Shown here piece after piece: positions 35,996 through 45,520 of a stretch of 64,000 nucleotides of DNA. The position numbers were made by a program, and so were the translations under genes. The first letter of the stretch is position 1. Every line of letters starts with the position of its first letter. Source of the DNA: Arthrobacter sp. 31Y (GTDB taxonomy: Bacteria > Actinomycetota > Actinomycetes > Actinomycetales > Micrococcaceae); the NCBI RefSeq assembly GCF_000526335.1, contig NZ_JAFW01000001.1, forward strand, positions 4,092,001-4,156,000, read 5' to 3'. The notes beneath the pieces were generated by a model, which saw nothing but the letters and a program-made list of their open reading frames with translations, was not told the origin of the DNA and did not search any database.

Positions 35996-37018
35996 ATGGT
36001 CCACATCTGGAACGATCCCACCGAAGTCCCCAAGGACTTCGGACCTACTGTCGTTACCATCGGGAACTTTGACGGTGTCCATCGGGGCCATCAGCACGTC
36101 CTGGCGCAATTGACCGGCACGGCCAAGCGGCACAACATCCCGTCAGTGGCCGTGACTTTCGATCCCCATCCCGCCCAGGTGCACAGGCCGGATTCTGCTC
36201 CGGAGCTGATCATGGGGCTTCAGGACAAGCTCGAAGCACTGGGCCACACCGGGGTGGATGCAGTTCTGGTGATGAAGTACACCCTCGACCTCGCCGCGAT
36301 GACCCCGCTGGAATTCGTCCGTGAAATTCTTGTTGAGGGTCTGCACGCCGCGCACCTCGTCGTAGGACACGACCTCCGCTTCGGCGCCGGTAATGCAGGC
36401 GATGTGGTCACGATGCAGGAGCTGGGCGACCAGCTCGGCTTCGGGGTGCAGGTAGTCAATGAATACGGTGCGGGAGGCTTCCCCGTTCACGACGACGGCG
36501 ATACCGACCGCCGCTGTTCCTCCACCTGGGTGAGGGAGGCTTTGAGTGAAGGCGACGTCGTGACTGCTGCTGCAGTGTTGGGCCGTCCCCACCGCATGCG
36601 TGGGGAAGTGGTGCACGGAGCTGCCCGCGGGCGGGATCTCGGCTTCCCCACGGCAAACCTTTCCCACGATTCCACTGGTTACGTGCCGGCAGATGGCATC
36701 TATGCGGGATGGCTGATCGACCAAGCCGGCACGCGCTGGCCCGCCGCCATTTCCGTTGGTTCCAACCCCACCTTTGACGGCGTCAGCCGACAGGTGGAGG
36801 CGCACGTGATCGATCGCCCCGAGGAGAATGTGGAGGACTTCGACCTCTACGGGCAAAACGTTGCCGTTGAATTTACGCAACGCCTGCGTGGCATGGTGGC
36901 CTACCGTGGGCCGGAAGCCTTGGTCGAACAGATGTGCCTCGACGTAGCCCAAGCGCACGAGCTGTTGACCCGGCGCCAGGGGCATTTCGACAACACTGCT
37001 GACGTGCCGGTAAACTGA
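35996..37018 (+). CDS. ribF: Bifunctional riboflavin kinase/FAD synthetase
   Basis: A 340-aa enzyme making FMN then FAD. N-terminal nucleotidyltransferase with IGNFDGVHRGHQHVL and VGHDLRFGAGNAGD; C-terminal riboflavin kinase with GRDLGFPTANL, ADGIYAGWL and SVGSNPTFDG. ATG 35996 with AAAGGCGAGG upstream; TTG 35993 is directly ahead. A TAGAAT at about 35931 could be its -10 with a 55-60 nt leader; no FMN riboswitch sequence is seen. Confidence 0.95.
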   Translation: MVHIWNDPTEVPKDFGPTVVTIGNFDGVHRGHQHVLAQLTGTAKRHNIPSVAVTFDPHPAQVHRPDSAPELIMGLQDKLEALGHTGVDAVLVMKYTLDLAAMTPLEFVREILVEGLHAAHLVVGHDLRFGAGNAGDVVTMQELGDQLGFGVQVVNEYGAGGFPVHDDGDTDRRCSSTWVREALSEGDVVTAAAVLGRPHRMRGEVVHGAARGRDLGFPTANLSHDSTGYVPADGIYAGWLIDQAGTRWPAAISVGSNPTFDGVSRQVEAHVIDRPEENVEDFDLYGQNVAVEFTQRLRGMVAYRGPEALVEQMCLDVAQAHELLTRRQGHFDNTADVPVN

Positions 37019-37138
37019 TAACTGGATCCGGCTGCAGTCCGTGGCGGCTGGACCTGTTTTTGTGTGCGGCAACGTACCAAAGGCAACCCGTCAGCGAGGC
37101 GCTGCACCGGGAGGCACGGCACAACTCTAGGAGTTCAC

Positions 37139-37408
37139 GTGGCACTTGACGCCGCTGTAAAGCAGTCCATCATCAAGGAATACGCAACCTCTGAAGGCGA
37201 CACCGGTTCGCCCGAGGTTCAGGTTGCAGTCCTGACTCAGCGGATCAAGGATCTGACTGAGCACATGAAGGAGCACAAGCACGACTTCCACACCCAGCGC
37301 GGTCTGCTGGCCATGGTTGGTCGTCGCAAGCGCATGCTTTCCTACCTGAAGAACACTGACATCGCCCGCTACCGTGCGCTCATCGAGCGTCTCGGCCTGC
37401 GCCGCTAG
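37139..37408 (+). CDS. rpsO: 30S ribosomal protein S15
   Basis: An 89-aa S15, the exact family length. [20 protein letters not shown] and [20 protein letters not shown] match the rRNA-binding protein. GTG 37139 is chosen over upstream frames because it gives the canonical N-terminus, with TAGGAG upstream. Lies between ribF and pnp, the conserved rpsO-pnp arrangement, with a terminator immediately after. Confidence 0.97.
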   Translation: MALDAAVKQSIIKEYATSEGDTGSPEVQVAVLTQRIKDLTEHMKEHKHDFHTQRGLLAMVGRRKRMLSYLKNTDIARYRALIERLGLRR

Positions 37409-37420
37409 TCTGCCTTTAGG

Positions 37421-37451
37421 GGCGGCCCGCTCCTTTCCGGAACGGGCCGCC
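37421..37451 (+). terminator. Intrinsic terminator after rpsO
   Basis: GGCGGCCCG and CGGGCCGCC form a 9-bp GC stem with a 13-nt loop, followed by TTCTTC, 12 nt past the rpsO stop. Confidence 0.8.
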
Positions 37452-37577
37452 TTCTTCACCAACAACTAAAAACAGGAATCAACCGCATCGCGCATTCGCG
37501 GTCCTCGGTAGTGATTCCCGGGAGAACCATCTGTGATGATGGCGCCCGTGGATCTCGATCGATGACCGGGTGTAGTA

Positions 37578-37643
37578 CAGGCCAGGAAAAAAGAAGAGGC
37601 CTGGGTTGATGTGGCGGACTTCCGCTAACAGAAACGGAGGTGA
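37578..37643 (+). promoter_or_regulatory. Structured pnp leader and strong ribosome site
   Basis: CAGGCC/GGCCTG (37578-37603) and GCGGA/TCCGC (about 37613-37624) can form stems in the leader, and GGAGGTGA at 37636-37643 is a full anti-SD match 6 nt before the pnp ATG. In E. coli PNPase represses its own leader after RNase III cleavage; similar control here is only suggested by the structure. Confidence 0.4.
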
Positions 37644-37649
37644 CTCTCT

Positions 37650-39902
37650 ATGGAGGGTCCCGAAATCCAGTTCTCCGAAGCCATTATTGACAACGGACGT
37701 TTCGGCAAGCGAGTCATTCGCTTCGAAACCGGCCGCCTTGCCAAGCAGGCAGCCGGCGCGTCGATGGTTTACATCGACGAAGACACCGCGCTGCTCTCGG
37801 CAACCACCGCAGGCAAGCAGCCGCGCGAAGGTTTCGACTTCTTCCCGCTGACGGTTGATGTTGAAGAGCGTATGTACGCTGCCGGCCGTATCCCGGGTTC
37901 GTTCTTCCGCCGCGAAGGCCGTCCCTCCACGGAAGCCATCCTGGCTTGCCGCCTGATGGACCGCCCGCTGCGCCCCGCCTTCGTGAAGGGCCTGCGCAAC
38001 GAGGTCCAGATCGTCGTTACCGTTCTGGCAATCAACCCCGACGAGCTCTACGACGTCGTCGCCATCAACGCGTCCTCGATGTCCACGCAGCTTTCCGGCC
38101 TCCCGTTCTCCGGCCCGATCGGTGGCGTCCGCGTCGCCCTCATCGCCGACGAACAGGGTTCACAGTGGGTTGCTTTCCCCAAGCATTCCCAGCTTGAGAA
38201 CGCCGTCTTCAACATGGTTGTAGCCGGCCGCATCACTGGCGACGACGTCGCCATCATGATGGTTGAAGCCGAAGCCACGGATAACTCCTGGAACCTCATC
38301 AAGGAACAGGGCGCCACGGCTCCCACCGAAGAAGTTGTTTCCGAGGGCCTCGAGGCTGCCAAGCCGTTCATCAAGGCACTCTGTGAAGCACAGGCAGACC
38401 TGGCAGCACGCGCAGCCAAGCCCACTGTCGAGTTCCCGGTGTTCCTGGACTACCAGGACGACGTCTACGCCGCTGTTGAAGCCGCTGCCGCTGACAAGCT
38501 GGCAGCTGTCTTCCAGATCGCCGACAAGCAGGACCGCGACAACGCCTCCGACGAGCTCAAGGACGAAGTCCTGGGCGCACTTGCCGGCCAGTTCGAAGGC
38601 CGCGAGAAGGAACTGTCCGCAGCGTTCCGCTCGGTCACGAAGCAGGTTGTGCGCCAGCGCATCCTCAAGGACCAGATCCGCATCGACGGCCGTGGCCTGA
38701 CGGACATCCGCCAGCTCACCGCCGAGGTAGAGGTTCTTCCCCGCGTCCACGGTTCGGCCATCTTCGAGCGCGGCGAGACCCAGATCATGGGTGTCACCAC
38801 GCTGAACATGCTCAAGATGGAGCAGCAGATTGACTCGTTGTCGCCGGTGACGCGCAAGCGCTACATGCACAACTACAACTTCCCGCCGTACTCCACCGGT
38901 GAGACCGGCCGCGTCGGTTCCCCGAAGCGCCGCGAAATCGGCCACGGTGCTCTCGCTGAGCGCGCCCTGGTTCCGGTTCTGCCCACCCGTGAAGAGTTCC
39001 CGTACGCCATCCGCCAGGTATCCGAGGCGCTTAGCTCCAACGGTTCCACGTCCATGGGTTCGGTCTGTGCTTCCACCCTTTCCATGCTCAATGCCGGTGT
39101 GCCGCTGAAGGCCGCTGTTGCCGGTATCGCCATGGGCTTGGTTTCCGACCAGGTTGACGGCCAGACCCGCTACGCAGCGCTGACCGACATCCTCGGCGCC
39201 GAAGACGCCTTCGGTGACATGGACTTCAAGGTTGCCGGCACGTCCGAGTTCGTTACGGCCATCCAGCTGGACACCAAGCTCGACGGCATCCCCGCTTCCG
39301 TGCTCGCAGCAGCACTGAAGCAGGCCCGCGAAGCCCGCCTCCACATCCTTGAGGTCATCAACGCAGCGATCGACACTCCGGATGAGCTCTCCGAGTTCGC
39401 CCCGCGCGTCATCGCCGTCAAGATCCCCGTGGACAAGATCGGCGAGGTCATTGGCCCCAAGGGCAAGATGATCAACCAGATTCAGGAAGACACGGGCGCG
39501 GACATCTCCATCGAAGATGACGGCACTGTCTACATCGGCGCCACCAACGGTCCGTCTGCCGATGCAGCACGTTCCGCCATCAACGCCATCGCCAACCCGC
39601 AGGTGCCGGAAATCGGTGAGCGCTACCTGGGTACGGTCGTCAAGACCACCACCTTCGGTGCTTTCGTTTCTCTCACCCCGGGCAAGGACGGCCTGCTGCA
39701 CATCTCCGAGCTCCGCAAGCTGGCCAATGGCAAGCGCGTGGACAACGTTGATGACGTCGTTTCCGTGGGCCAGAAGGTCCAGGTCGAGATCACCAAGATC
39801 GACGACCGCGGAAAGCTCTCCCTCTCCCCGGTTGTTGCCGAGGAAGAAGGCGCAGCCTCAGAGGACGCTCCGGCCGAGGCCGCTGAAGAGTCCGCAGAGT
39901 AG
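37650..39902 (+). CDS. pnp: Polyribonucleotide nucleotidyltransferase (PNPase)
   Basis: A 750-aa phosphorolytic 3'-5' exoribonuclease, also capable of nucleotide addition; actinobacteria use it as guanosine pentaphosphate synthetase in some reports. Two RNase PH domains (first with [19 protein letters not shown], second with [16 protein letters not shown]), a KH domain with [20 protein letters not shown] and a terminal S1 domain. C-terminus is a 20-residue acidic tail. Would act with RNase J encoded at 55.7 kb. Confidence 0.96.
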   Translation: MEGPEIQFSEAIIDNGRFGKRVIRFETGRLAKQAAGASMVYIDEDTALLSATTAGKQPREGFDFFPLTVDVEERMYAAGRIPGSFFRREGRPSTEAILACRLMDRPLRPAFVKGLRNEVQIVVTVLAINPDELYDVVAINASSMSTQLSGLPFSGPIGGVRVALIADEQGSQWVAFPKHSQLENAVFNMVVAGRITGDDVAIMMVEAEATDNSWNLIKEQGATAPTEEVVSEGLEAAKPFIKALCEAQADLAARAAKPTVEFPVFLDYQDDVYAAVEAAAADKLAAVFQIADKQDRDNASDELKDEVLGALAGQFEGREKELSAAFRSVTKQVVRQRILKDQIRIDGRGLTDIRQLTAEVEVLPRVHGSAIFERGETQIMGVTTLNMLKMEQQIDSLSPVTRKRYMHNYNFPPYSTGETGRVGSPKRREIGHGALAERALVPVLPTREEFPYAIRQVSEALSSNGSTSMGSVCASTLSMLNAGVPLKAAVAGIAMGLVSDQVDGQTRYAALTDILGAEDAFGDMDFKVAGTSEFVTAIQLDTKLDGIPASVLAAALKQAREARLHILEVINAAIDTPDELSEFAPRVIAVKIPVDKIGEVIGPKGKMINQIQEDTGADISIEDDGTVYIGATNGPSADAARSAINAIANPQVPEIGERYLGTVVKTTTFGAFVSLTPGKDGLLHISELRKLANGKRVDNVDDVVSVGQKVQVEITKIDDRGKLSLSPVVAEEEGAASEDAPAEAAEESAE

Positions 39903-39924
39903 TCTGTAAGCATTACACCCGGCA

Positions 39925-39957
39925 GGGCCGGTGGGCTTGAAAGAGCTCCACCGGCCC
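39925..39957 (+). terminator. Terminator-like hairpin after pnp
   Basis: GGGCCGGTGG and CCACCGGCCC form a 10-bp stem, loop of 13 nt with an inner GCT/AGC pairing, followed by TTCC. It lies 22 nt after the pnp stop and before the peptidase gene. Confidence 0.7.
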
Positions 39958-39991
39958 TTCCGGCCTTAACCCTGAAACCTGAAAGGCCTTG

Positions 39992-41335
39992 ATGACTGTC
40001 GTACCCCTGCCGCTGGTGCAAACCCTTCCCGGTGGCGAATTGATCCATGGTGCCGAGGGCGGTTCCGTCGTGCGGCGCTCGGTCCTTCCCGGCGGCGTGC
40101 GCGTCCTGACCGAGGCGATGCCCGGCCAGCGTTCGGCCACCATTGGTTTCTGGGTGGCAGTGGGTTCGCGCGATGAAGCGGACGGCCAGCACGGTTCCAC
40201 ACACTTCCTTGAGCACCTGCTGTTCAAGGGCACCAAAAGGCGCACGGCCCTGGAGATTGCGTCCGCGTTCGACGAAGTGGGCGGCGAATCCAACGCCGCG
40301 ACAGCCAAGGAAAGCACCTGCTACTTCGCCCGTGTCCTGGACACGGACCTCCCCATGGCCATCGATGTCATCGCCGACATGATCACGGGCGCAGTCCTTG
40401 ATCCTGCCGAATTGGAGCAGGAACGCGACGTCATTCTGGAAGAAATCGCCATGGACAGCGACGACCCCACGGACGTGGCCCATGAGAAGTTCGTGGCTGC
40501 GGTCCTGGGCAACCACCCGCTGGCACGCCCCATTGGGGGAACGCCCGATGCCATCAAAGCAGTGGCAAGGGATTCGGTGTGGTCGCACTATCAGCGCTAT
40601 TACCGCCCGGAGGAACTGGTCATCACCGCTGCCGGCGGACTGGATCACGACGTCGTCTGCCAACTCGTCCTGGATGCCCTGAAGGCCGCCGGATGGCAGC
40701 TCGACGCCGACGCTGCGCCGGTAAACCGCCGGGGTACTGAACGCGCCGTCATCACAGGAACGTCCGGACTGCATGTGGTCAAGCGTCCCGTGGAGCAAGC
40801 CAACATCATCATGGGTTGCCCCACGATCGTGGCTACCGACGACCGCCGGTTTGTCATGAGCGTGCTTAATGCCGTGCTGGGCGGTGGCATGTCCTCACGC
40901 CTGTTCCAGGAAATTCGTGAGAAGCGCGGGCTGGTGTACTCCACGTACTCGTTCACTGCAGCGTATGCGGACGCCGGGTACTTCGGGATGTACGCCGGAT
41001 GCACGCCTTCCAAGGTCCGCCAAGTGTTGGAACTGCTGGGCCTTGAACTGGACAAGCTGGCCAAGGAAGGCATCACTGACGAAGAGCTCCGGAAAGCTGT
41101 GGGTCAGCTCAGCGGCGGTATTGTGCTCGCGCTTGAGGACACAGGCTCGCGGATGTCGCGGCTTGGCCGGGCGGAGTTGGTGTCCGGGGAGTTCCAGGAC
41201 ATTGACGAGACGCTGGCCCGCATCAATGCCGTCACGGTGGAGGACGTTCAGGACCTCGCCCGCGAACTCGCAGCGGCGCCCCGCACCGTCACCGTTGTTG
41301 GTCCCTTCGAGGAAACCGAGACCTTCGGCCTGTAG
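39992..41335 (+). CDS. M16 family zinc peptidase
   Basis: A 447-aa insulinase/processing-peptidase-like protease. The inverted zinc motif HFLEHLLFKG (HxxEH) is at about residues 70-79 with the distal Glu in EERDVILEEIAM-like region ERDVILEEIAMD. C-terminal half carries the R/Y site around GGGMSSRLFQEIREKRGLVY. ATG 39992 with GAAAGG upstream. Placement right after pnp is conserved in many Gram-positive genomes. Substrate unknown. Confidence 0.93.
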   Translation: MTVVPLPLVQTLPGGELIHGAEGGSVVRRSVLPGGVRVLTEAMPGQRSATIGFWVAVGSRDEADGQHGSTHFLEHLLFKGTKRRTALEIASAFDEVGGESNAATAKESTCYFARVLDTDLPMAIDVIADMITGAVLDPAELEQERDVILEEIAMDSDDPTDVAHEKFVAAVLGNHPLARPIGGTPDAIKAVARDSVWSHYQRYYRPEELVITAAGGLDHDVVCQLVLDALKAAGWQLDADAAPVNRRGTERAVITGTSGLHVVKRPVEQANIIMGCPTIVATDDRRFVMSVLNAVLGGGMSSRLFQEIREKRGLVYSTYSFTAAYADAGYFGMYAGCTPSKVRQVLELLGLELDKLAKEGITDEELRKAVGQLSGGIVLALEDTGSRMSRLGRAELVSGEFQDIDETLARINAVTVEDVQDLARELAAAPRTVTVVGPFEETETFGL

Positions 41336-41372
41336 GTTCCCGTCCGGAATCTCTGGACTCCCGCACTGTCAA

Positions 41373-41406
41373 CAGGGCAGCATGATCACACGATCATGCT
41401 GCCCTG
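41373..41406. terminator. Perfect 15-bp palindrome after the M16 peptidase
   Basis: CAGGGCAGCATGATC and its exact complement with an ACAC loop, between the peptidase and the DUF1579 gene. No U-tract. The right arm ends 2 nt before the TACATT -10 candidate of the next gene, so it might also be an operator. Confidence 0.55.
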
Positions 41407-41423
41407 ACTACATTGGAGACCTG

Positions 41424-41885
41424 ATGGATGTGCCCCCGAGCGGCCATGCCGCCGAGATGCTGCGGGATTTCCTGGGTCATTGGCGGGGCATCACGGAGAT
41501 CGCCGCGTCACCGTGGGGAACTGCGCGGACTGCTGAGGCTGAAGCGGTGTTTACCAAGGCCGCGGGCGGATATGCCGTGGTTCAGAGCTACAGGCACCGC
41601 GAAGCCGACGGCACGCATTTCGAAGGCCATGGAATGTTCACCGTCGATCGGGACCACGGCGACACTCTGTGGTACTACGTGGACAGCATGGGGCGGCCGC
41701 CGGCCAGCCCGGTCCGGGGGACCTGGCATGCGGGTACGTTGACTCTGGACCGGAGAACTGCCGACGGCGTGGCCCGGCATACGTTCCGGGTTGAGGACGG
41801 CGTCCTGGTGCACACGGCAGACCTGAAGCTTGAGGGTACGGCCGGGTACAGCCCGTTGTTGAAGAGCGTGTTCAGGAAGCCCTGA
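41424..41885 (+). CDS. DUF1579-like small protein
   Basis: A 153-aa soluble protein, predicted beta-barrel by its pattern, resembling DUF1579: MLRDFLGHWRGITEIAASPW, VVQSYRHREADGTHFEGHGM and a C-terminal LKLEGTAGYSPLLKSVF. ATG 41424 begins the domain; a TACATT at 41409-41414 lies 9 nt before. The open frame extends upstream to 40869 only as a shadow of the peptidase. Function unknown. Confidence 0.75.
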   Translation: MDVPPSGHAAEMLRDFLGHWRGITEIAASPWGTARTAEAEAVFTKAAGGYAVVQSYRHREADGTHFEGHGMFTVDRDHGDTLWYYVDSMGRPPASPVRGTWHAGTLTLDRRTADGVARHTFRVEDGVLVHTADLKLEGTAGYSPLLKSVFRKP

Positions 41886-41888
41886 GTT

Positions 41889-42155
41889 TCAGCCCCCGGC
41901 GAAGGGCGGCAGGACGTCAATCACGTCATCATTTCCCAGGGGAGCCGTGCGATCCCGCACGGCCACCTCGTTGCGGAGGAAACTGCTGCGCGCCACGATC
42001 TTGGCGAGCGTTGGGGTACCTTCGGGCGGCACTGGACGTTCGACGGCGAGGGCAGCTTCCAGCAGCGCCTCAAGGCTGGTGCCTTCCGGGAGGACATGAC
42101 GTTCTTCTTCGACCCCGGCGGCCGCGCGCGCGGCAGCGAAGTAACGGACAAGCAA
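41889..42155 (-). CDS. moaD: Molybdopterin synthase small subunit (MoaD)
   Basis: An 88-aa ubiquitin-fold sulfur carrier. The C-terminus ends PPFAGG; the terminal Gly-Gly is adenylated and thiocarboxylated for molybdopterin synthesis with MoaE (encoded at 49.4 kb). The start is a TTG at 42155 with a strong CGGAGG 9 nt upstream, 4 nt after the moaA stop, so moaA-moaD are one operon. Confidence 0.88.
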   Translation of the reverse strand: MLVRYFAAARAAAGVEEERHVLPEGTSLEALLEAALAVERPVPPEGTPTLAKIVARSSFLRNEVAVRDRTAPLGNDDVIDVLPPFAGG

Positions 42156-42159
42156 GGTT

Positions 42160-43299
42160 TCAGCCTCCGATTGCGCTCATGCTGCGGTCCGGCTGGACGA
42201 AGTCCGATGCGCCGAGACCGGTGTGATCCATGCCGTGGGCCTTGGGCTTGACCCACATTGCATCTTGCCACCGCGATGCCAGTTCGTCGTCCGTGGCACC
42301 TTCACGAAGGAGTCCCAAGAGATCGAACTCTTCGCGGGAGAAGAGACAGCTCATGATCTTGCCCTCCGCAGTAATGCGGGTGCGGCGACAATCGGAGCAG
42401 AACGGCTCCGTGACTGAGGCGATGATGCCGACTGTACCGAGGACCGGACCCGTGGCATCCCCGGTTGCCGTGTCACGGCGTCGTACTTCAAAACGTTCGG
42501 CCGGGGCGCCGTCCCTCTCGCGGGGGTCCGTGCCCAGCACAAAGTCGCGGGAGAGCAGTTCACGAATCTCGGCGGCCGTGATCATGTTCCGCCGGGTCCA
42601 CCCGTGGTCCGCGTCCAAGGGCATCTGCTCAATGAAACGAAGTTCGTAGCCGCGGCCCAGTGCCCACTCCAGAAGATCCGGCGATTCGGCGTCGTTGATG
42701 CCCCGCATGAGCACTGCGTTGAGTTTCACCGGGCCCAACCCGGCTGCCCAAGCGGCATCCACGCCGGCCAGGACGCGGTCCAGGAAGGGACGCCGGGTGA
42801 GTTGGGTGAAGGTCTCCTCGTGGAGGGAATCGAGCGAGACGTTGATCCGGGTGAGGCCGGCGGCCTTCAGGGCTGCAGCCTTCTTATCCAGCCCCACGCC
42901 GTTGGTGGTCATGGAGATGGGGAGGTCCGGGTGATCGGCCCGGATACCGGAAATGATGTCCACCAAGTCGGCGCGAACCAAAGGCTCACCGCCGGTGAGC
43001 CGGAGCTCCCGTACGCCCAGGGAATTGACGCCGATGCGAACGATGCGGACTATTTCGTCCTTGGTCATCACGGCTTGTTTCGAGAGCCATTCCAGTCCCT
43101 CGGCAGGCATGCAGTAAGTGCAGCGCAGGTTGCACTTGTCCGTCAGGGACAGACGCATATCCGTTGCGCGCCTGCCATAGCGGTCCCACAGTCCGGTGGG
43201 CGTGCCTGCTGGGCGTGGAGGCGGACTTGCCACGCCGCTTTCCGTGCTGCCTGTGGCACCGCCCGAAGGGGGCACCGGCATGCCTAGCTGAACACTCAT
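42160..43299 (-). CDS. moaA: GTP 3',8-cyclase MoaA
   Basis: A 379-aa radical SAM enzyme that rearranges GTP in the first step of molybdenum cofactor synthesis. N-terminal cluster motif CNLRCTYC (CxxxCxxC), C-terminal cluster with FCSDCRRTRITAEGKIMSC, and a C-terminal Gly-Gly (SAIGG) needed for activity. N-terminal 35 residues are a Pro/Gly-rich extension. TAGCCT at 43306-43311 on the minus strand ends 6 nt before the ATG, indicating a leaderless mRNA. Confidence 0.95.
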   Translation of the reverse strand: MSVQLGMPVPPSGGATGSTESGVASPPPRPAGTPTGLWDRYGRRATDMRLSLTDKCNLRCTYCMPAEGLEWLSKQAVMTKDEIVRIVRIGVNSLGVRELRLTGGEPLVRADLVDIISGIRADHPDLPISMTTNGVGLDKKAAALKAAGLTRINVSLDSLHEETFTQLTRRPFLDRVLAGVDAAWAAGLGPVKLNAVLMRGINDAESPDLLEWALGRGYELRFIEQMPLDADHGWTRRNMITAAEIRELLSRDFVLGTDPRERDGAPAERFEVRRRDTATGDATGPVLGTVGIIASVTEPFCSDCRRTRITAEGKIMSCLFSREEFDLLGLLREGATDDELASRWQDAMWVKPKAHGMDHTGLGASDFVQPDRSMSAIGG

Positions 43300-43305
43300 A
43301 AATTC

Positions 43306-43311
43306 AGGCTA
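43306..43311 (-). promoter_or_regulatory. -10 box TAGCCT, leaderless moaA
   Basis: TAGCCT on the minus strand, 6 nt before ATG 43299, no ribosome site. Confidence 0.55.
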
Positions 43312-43437
43312 CGCCACCATGGCTGGATCAGTGACACCAGTTACAGTCACAGAGTTCCTGAGTCACACAGTTCTTACGGATTCCATACACTTGTGCCCTG
43401 GAGGCCTGGATCGGGTGCTCCCCACAGTCAGCAAACC

Positions 43438-43443
43438 TATGCT
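43438..43443 (+). promoter_or_regulatory. -10 box TATGCT, leaderless response regulator
   Basis: TATGCT ends 6 nt before GTG 43450. It supports this GTG over the longer frame starting at 43393. Confidence 0.5.
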
Positions 43444-43449
43444 GAAAGC

Positions 43450-44256
43450 GTGACCACAAATTCGGCATCATCAGCGGAGCCCGGGAATCGCAGGATCCTG
43501 CTGGTAGAGGATGAACAGACCATAGCGGACGTCGTCCGTGACTACCTGCTGAAAGCGGGATTCCAGGTGGATATGGCGGGGGACGGCTTTACCGCCCTCG
43601 AACTCGCAGTGTCCCGGCAACCCGATCTTGTGATCCTGGACCGTATGCTCCCGGGACTGGACGGTGTAGAGGTCTGCCGTCGACTCCGTCAAAGCATGAG
43701 CGTCCCGGTCATCATGGTCACGGCTCTGGGAACCGAGGATGACCGAGTTCTGGGCTTGGAGATGGGCGCGGACGACTACGTCACCAAGCCCTTTTCCCCA
43801 CGGGAACTGGTCCTCCGGGTGAAGTCGGTGCTGCGCCGAAGTATCAAGGAGTTCACTCCGGAACCTCCTGTGGAGGCCGCGGGACTCGAACTTGATCCTG
43901 CCTCGCGGACAGTGACGCACCGCGGAGTTCCCTTAGCATTGACGGTCCGTGAGTTCGACCTCCTGGCTTTCCTGATGCGAAGGCCCCACCAGGTCTTCAG
44001 CAGGGAAGAACTCATCAAGGCCGTATGGGGCTGGGACTTCGGAGATTTGTCCACTGTCACCGTCCACGTCCGGCGCCTGCGGGAGAAGATCGAAGCCAAT
44101 CCCACCAAACCCGAATTACTGAAGACCGTTTGGGGTGTTGGCTATCGCTTCGATGGCAAGCGGTCTGAGACGGGCAACGTGCGTCCGGACAGTAGCGCGC
44201 GGGCGGACAGTAACGTGCGGGTGGACCAGGGAGACGGTGACCATGGAAGGCAGTGA
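43450..44256 (+). CDS. OmpR-family response regulator
   Basis: A 268-aa response regulator. Receiver domain begins RILLVEDEQTIADVV with the phosphorylated Asp in LVILDRMLPGLDGVEV and the switch Lys in DDYVTKPFSPREL; C-terminal winged helix with LTVREFDLLAFLMRRPHQVF and TVTVHVRRLREKIE. C-terminal tail is a polar Arg/Asp/Ser repeat. Overlaps the sensor kinase by 14 nt. Sits upstream of the sulfite-oxidase-like gene, a plausible target. Confidence 0.92.
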   Translation: MTTNSASSAEPGNRRILLVEDEQTIADVVRDYLLKAGFQVDMAGDGFTALELAVSRQPDLVILDRMLPGLDGVEVCRRLRQSMSVPVIMVTALGTEDDRVLGLEMGADDYVTKPFSPRELVLRVKSVLRRSIKEFTPEPPVEAAGLELDPASRTVTHRGVPLALTVREFDLLAFLMRRPHQVFSREELIKAVWGWDFGDLSTVTVHVRRLREKIEANPTKPELLKTVWGVGYRFDGKRSETGNVRPDSSARADSNVRVDQGDGDHGRQ

Positions 44257-45520
44257 GCTGTGGACCATCCTGGCGTGGGTCTTGTTCTGGGCGGTTCTCA
44301 TCGGGGCCACCACCTGGGTGCTGCTCAGGCTGCTTCGCCGGGCTTCGGTACTCGCCCAGATCTGTTTGATAGTGGTGGCCACGGTAGCCGTGCTGGTGGC
44401 AGGAATGGTCAGTGCTTTCAACGCGATGTTCATTTCCGCGAGGGACCTCGAAGTCATGTGGTACATCTTGGCCACTGCCTCGGCTGTGGCCGTGGGGCTG
44501 TCCCTGATGCTCGGTGCCGGCGTCTCCCGGAACGCGGCCCACCTGGTTGACGCGGCCCGCCGCCTTGGGCGTGGCGAAACCTTGGAACACACCGGCGCAG
44601 AGGGCCGGGGGAGCGCTCCCGCCATGACGTCCGAACTCGCTGAACTTGCCCAGGAACTTGAGGCCAGCAGCCGCAGCCTGGCCGAATCGCGTCGCCGTGA
44701 AGCCGCCATTGAGACGGCCCGTCGCGAGCTTGTGTCGTGGATATCCCATGACCTCCGGACACCTTTGGCCAGCATGCGCGCCATGACCGAAGCACTTGAA
44801 GACGGAATGGCATCAGATGTGCAGGGTTACTACCGGAAGATCATCGGGCAGACAGAGCAGATGACGGCCATGGTCAACGACCTCCTGGAACTGTCCAAGA
44901 TCCAGGCCGGCACTCTCCGCCTGCGGGCTGAACCGCTGGACCTCTATGACCTCGTCAGCGACGCGATATCCGACCTGGCGCCGTTGGCGGCCAAACGTGG
45001 CATCAGGCTCGACGGCGGCGGGGACCGGGAGTGCATGGCAGTCGCCGACGGGCCCAGCCTCGCCAGGGCCGTGCGGAACATACTGCTCAACGCCATCATC
45101 TACAGCAGGCCGGACAGTGAGGTCCACATCAGCGTGGGACGGGACGGCGTTGGAGGGGACGGCGCCGGACTCTCCGGGGGAAACGCCGTGATCGCCGTGG
45201 AAGATCGCTGCGGCGGCATCCCCGAAGAAGACCTGCCGCACTTGTTTGAAACGGGCTGGCAGAAAGACCCCGCCCGCCGCACCACCGAAGAACTGCACGG
45301 CAGCTACAGCGGTGCCGGCATCGGCCTCAGCATGGTGGCAGGCATCGTCAAGGCGCACGGGGGTTGGGTGAGCGTGGACAACGTCGACGGCGGGTGCCGC
45401 TTTGCGCTGTCACTTCCGGCCGGGGCGCACTCGCCGGAGTCATTGATGACCTCGGGGACATCAATGACCGCTACCCATCAACCCATCAACAGTGACAACC
45501 ACCCTGGAGGTATCTCATGA
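44243..45520 (+). CDS. Sensor histidine kinase
   Basis: A 425-aa membrane kinase. Two or three N-terminal helices (about residues 5-25, 38-62 and 72-92), a HAMP-like linker, the phosphoacceptor in SWISHDLRTPLASMRAM, then an ATPase domain with NILLNAIIYS (N box), DRCGGIP (G1) and GAGIGLSMVAGIV (G2). The first 20 residues run into the membrane directly, so the periplasmic sensing loop is very short. Overlaps the oxidoreductase start as ATGA. Confidence 0.92.
   Translation: MEGSELWTILAWVLFWAVLIGATTWVLLRLLRRASVLAQICLIVVATVAVLVAGMVSAFNAMFISARDLEVMWYILATASAVAVGLSLMLGAGVSRNAAHLVDAARRLGRGETLEHTGAEGRGSAPAMTSELAELAQELEASSRSLAESRRREAAIETARRELVSWISHDLRTPLASMRAMTEALEDGMASDVQGYYRKIIGQTEQMTAMVNDLLELSKIQAGTLRLRAEPLDLYDLVSDAISDLAPLAAKRGIRLDGGGDRECMAVADGPSLARAVRNILLNAIIYSRPDSEVHISVGRDGVGGDGAGLSGGNAVIAVEDRCGGIPEEDLPHLFETGWQKDPARRTTEELHGSYSGAGIGLSMVAGIVKAHGGWVSVDNVDGGCRFALSLPAGAHSPESLMTSGTSMTATHQPINSDNHPGGIS

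Noticed and set aside
38160..39701. 513-aa minus-strand frame inside pnp
   Set aside because: Entirely within PNPase and without domain resemblance.
41889..43299. Molybdenum cofactor riboswitch before moaA
   Set aside because: The -10 box ends 6 nt before the moaA start, leaving no leader for an RNA switch.
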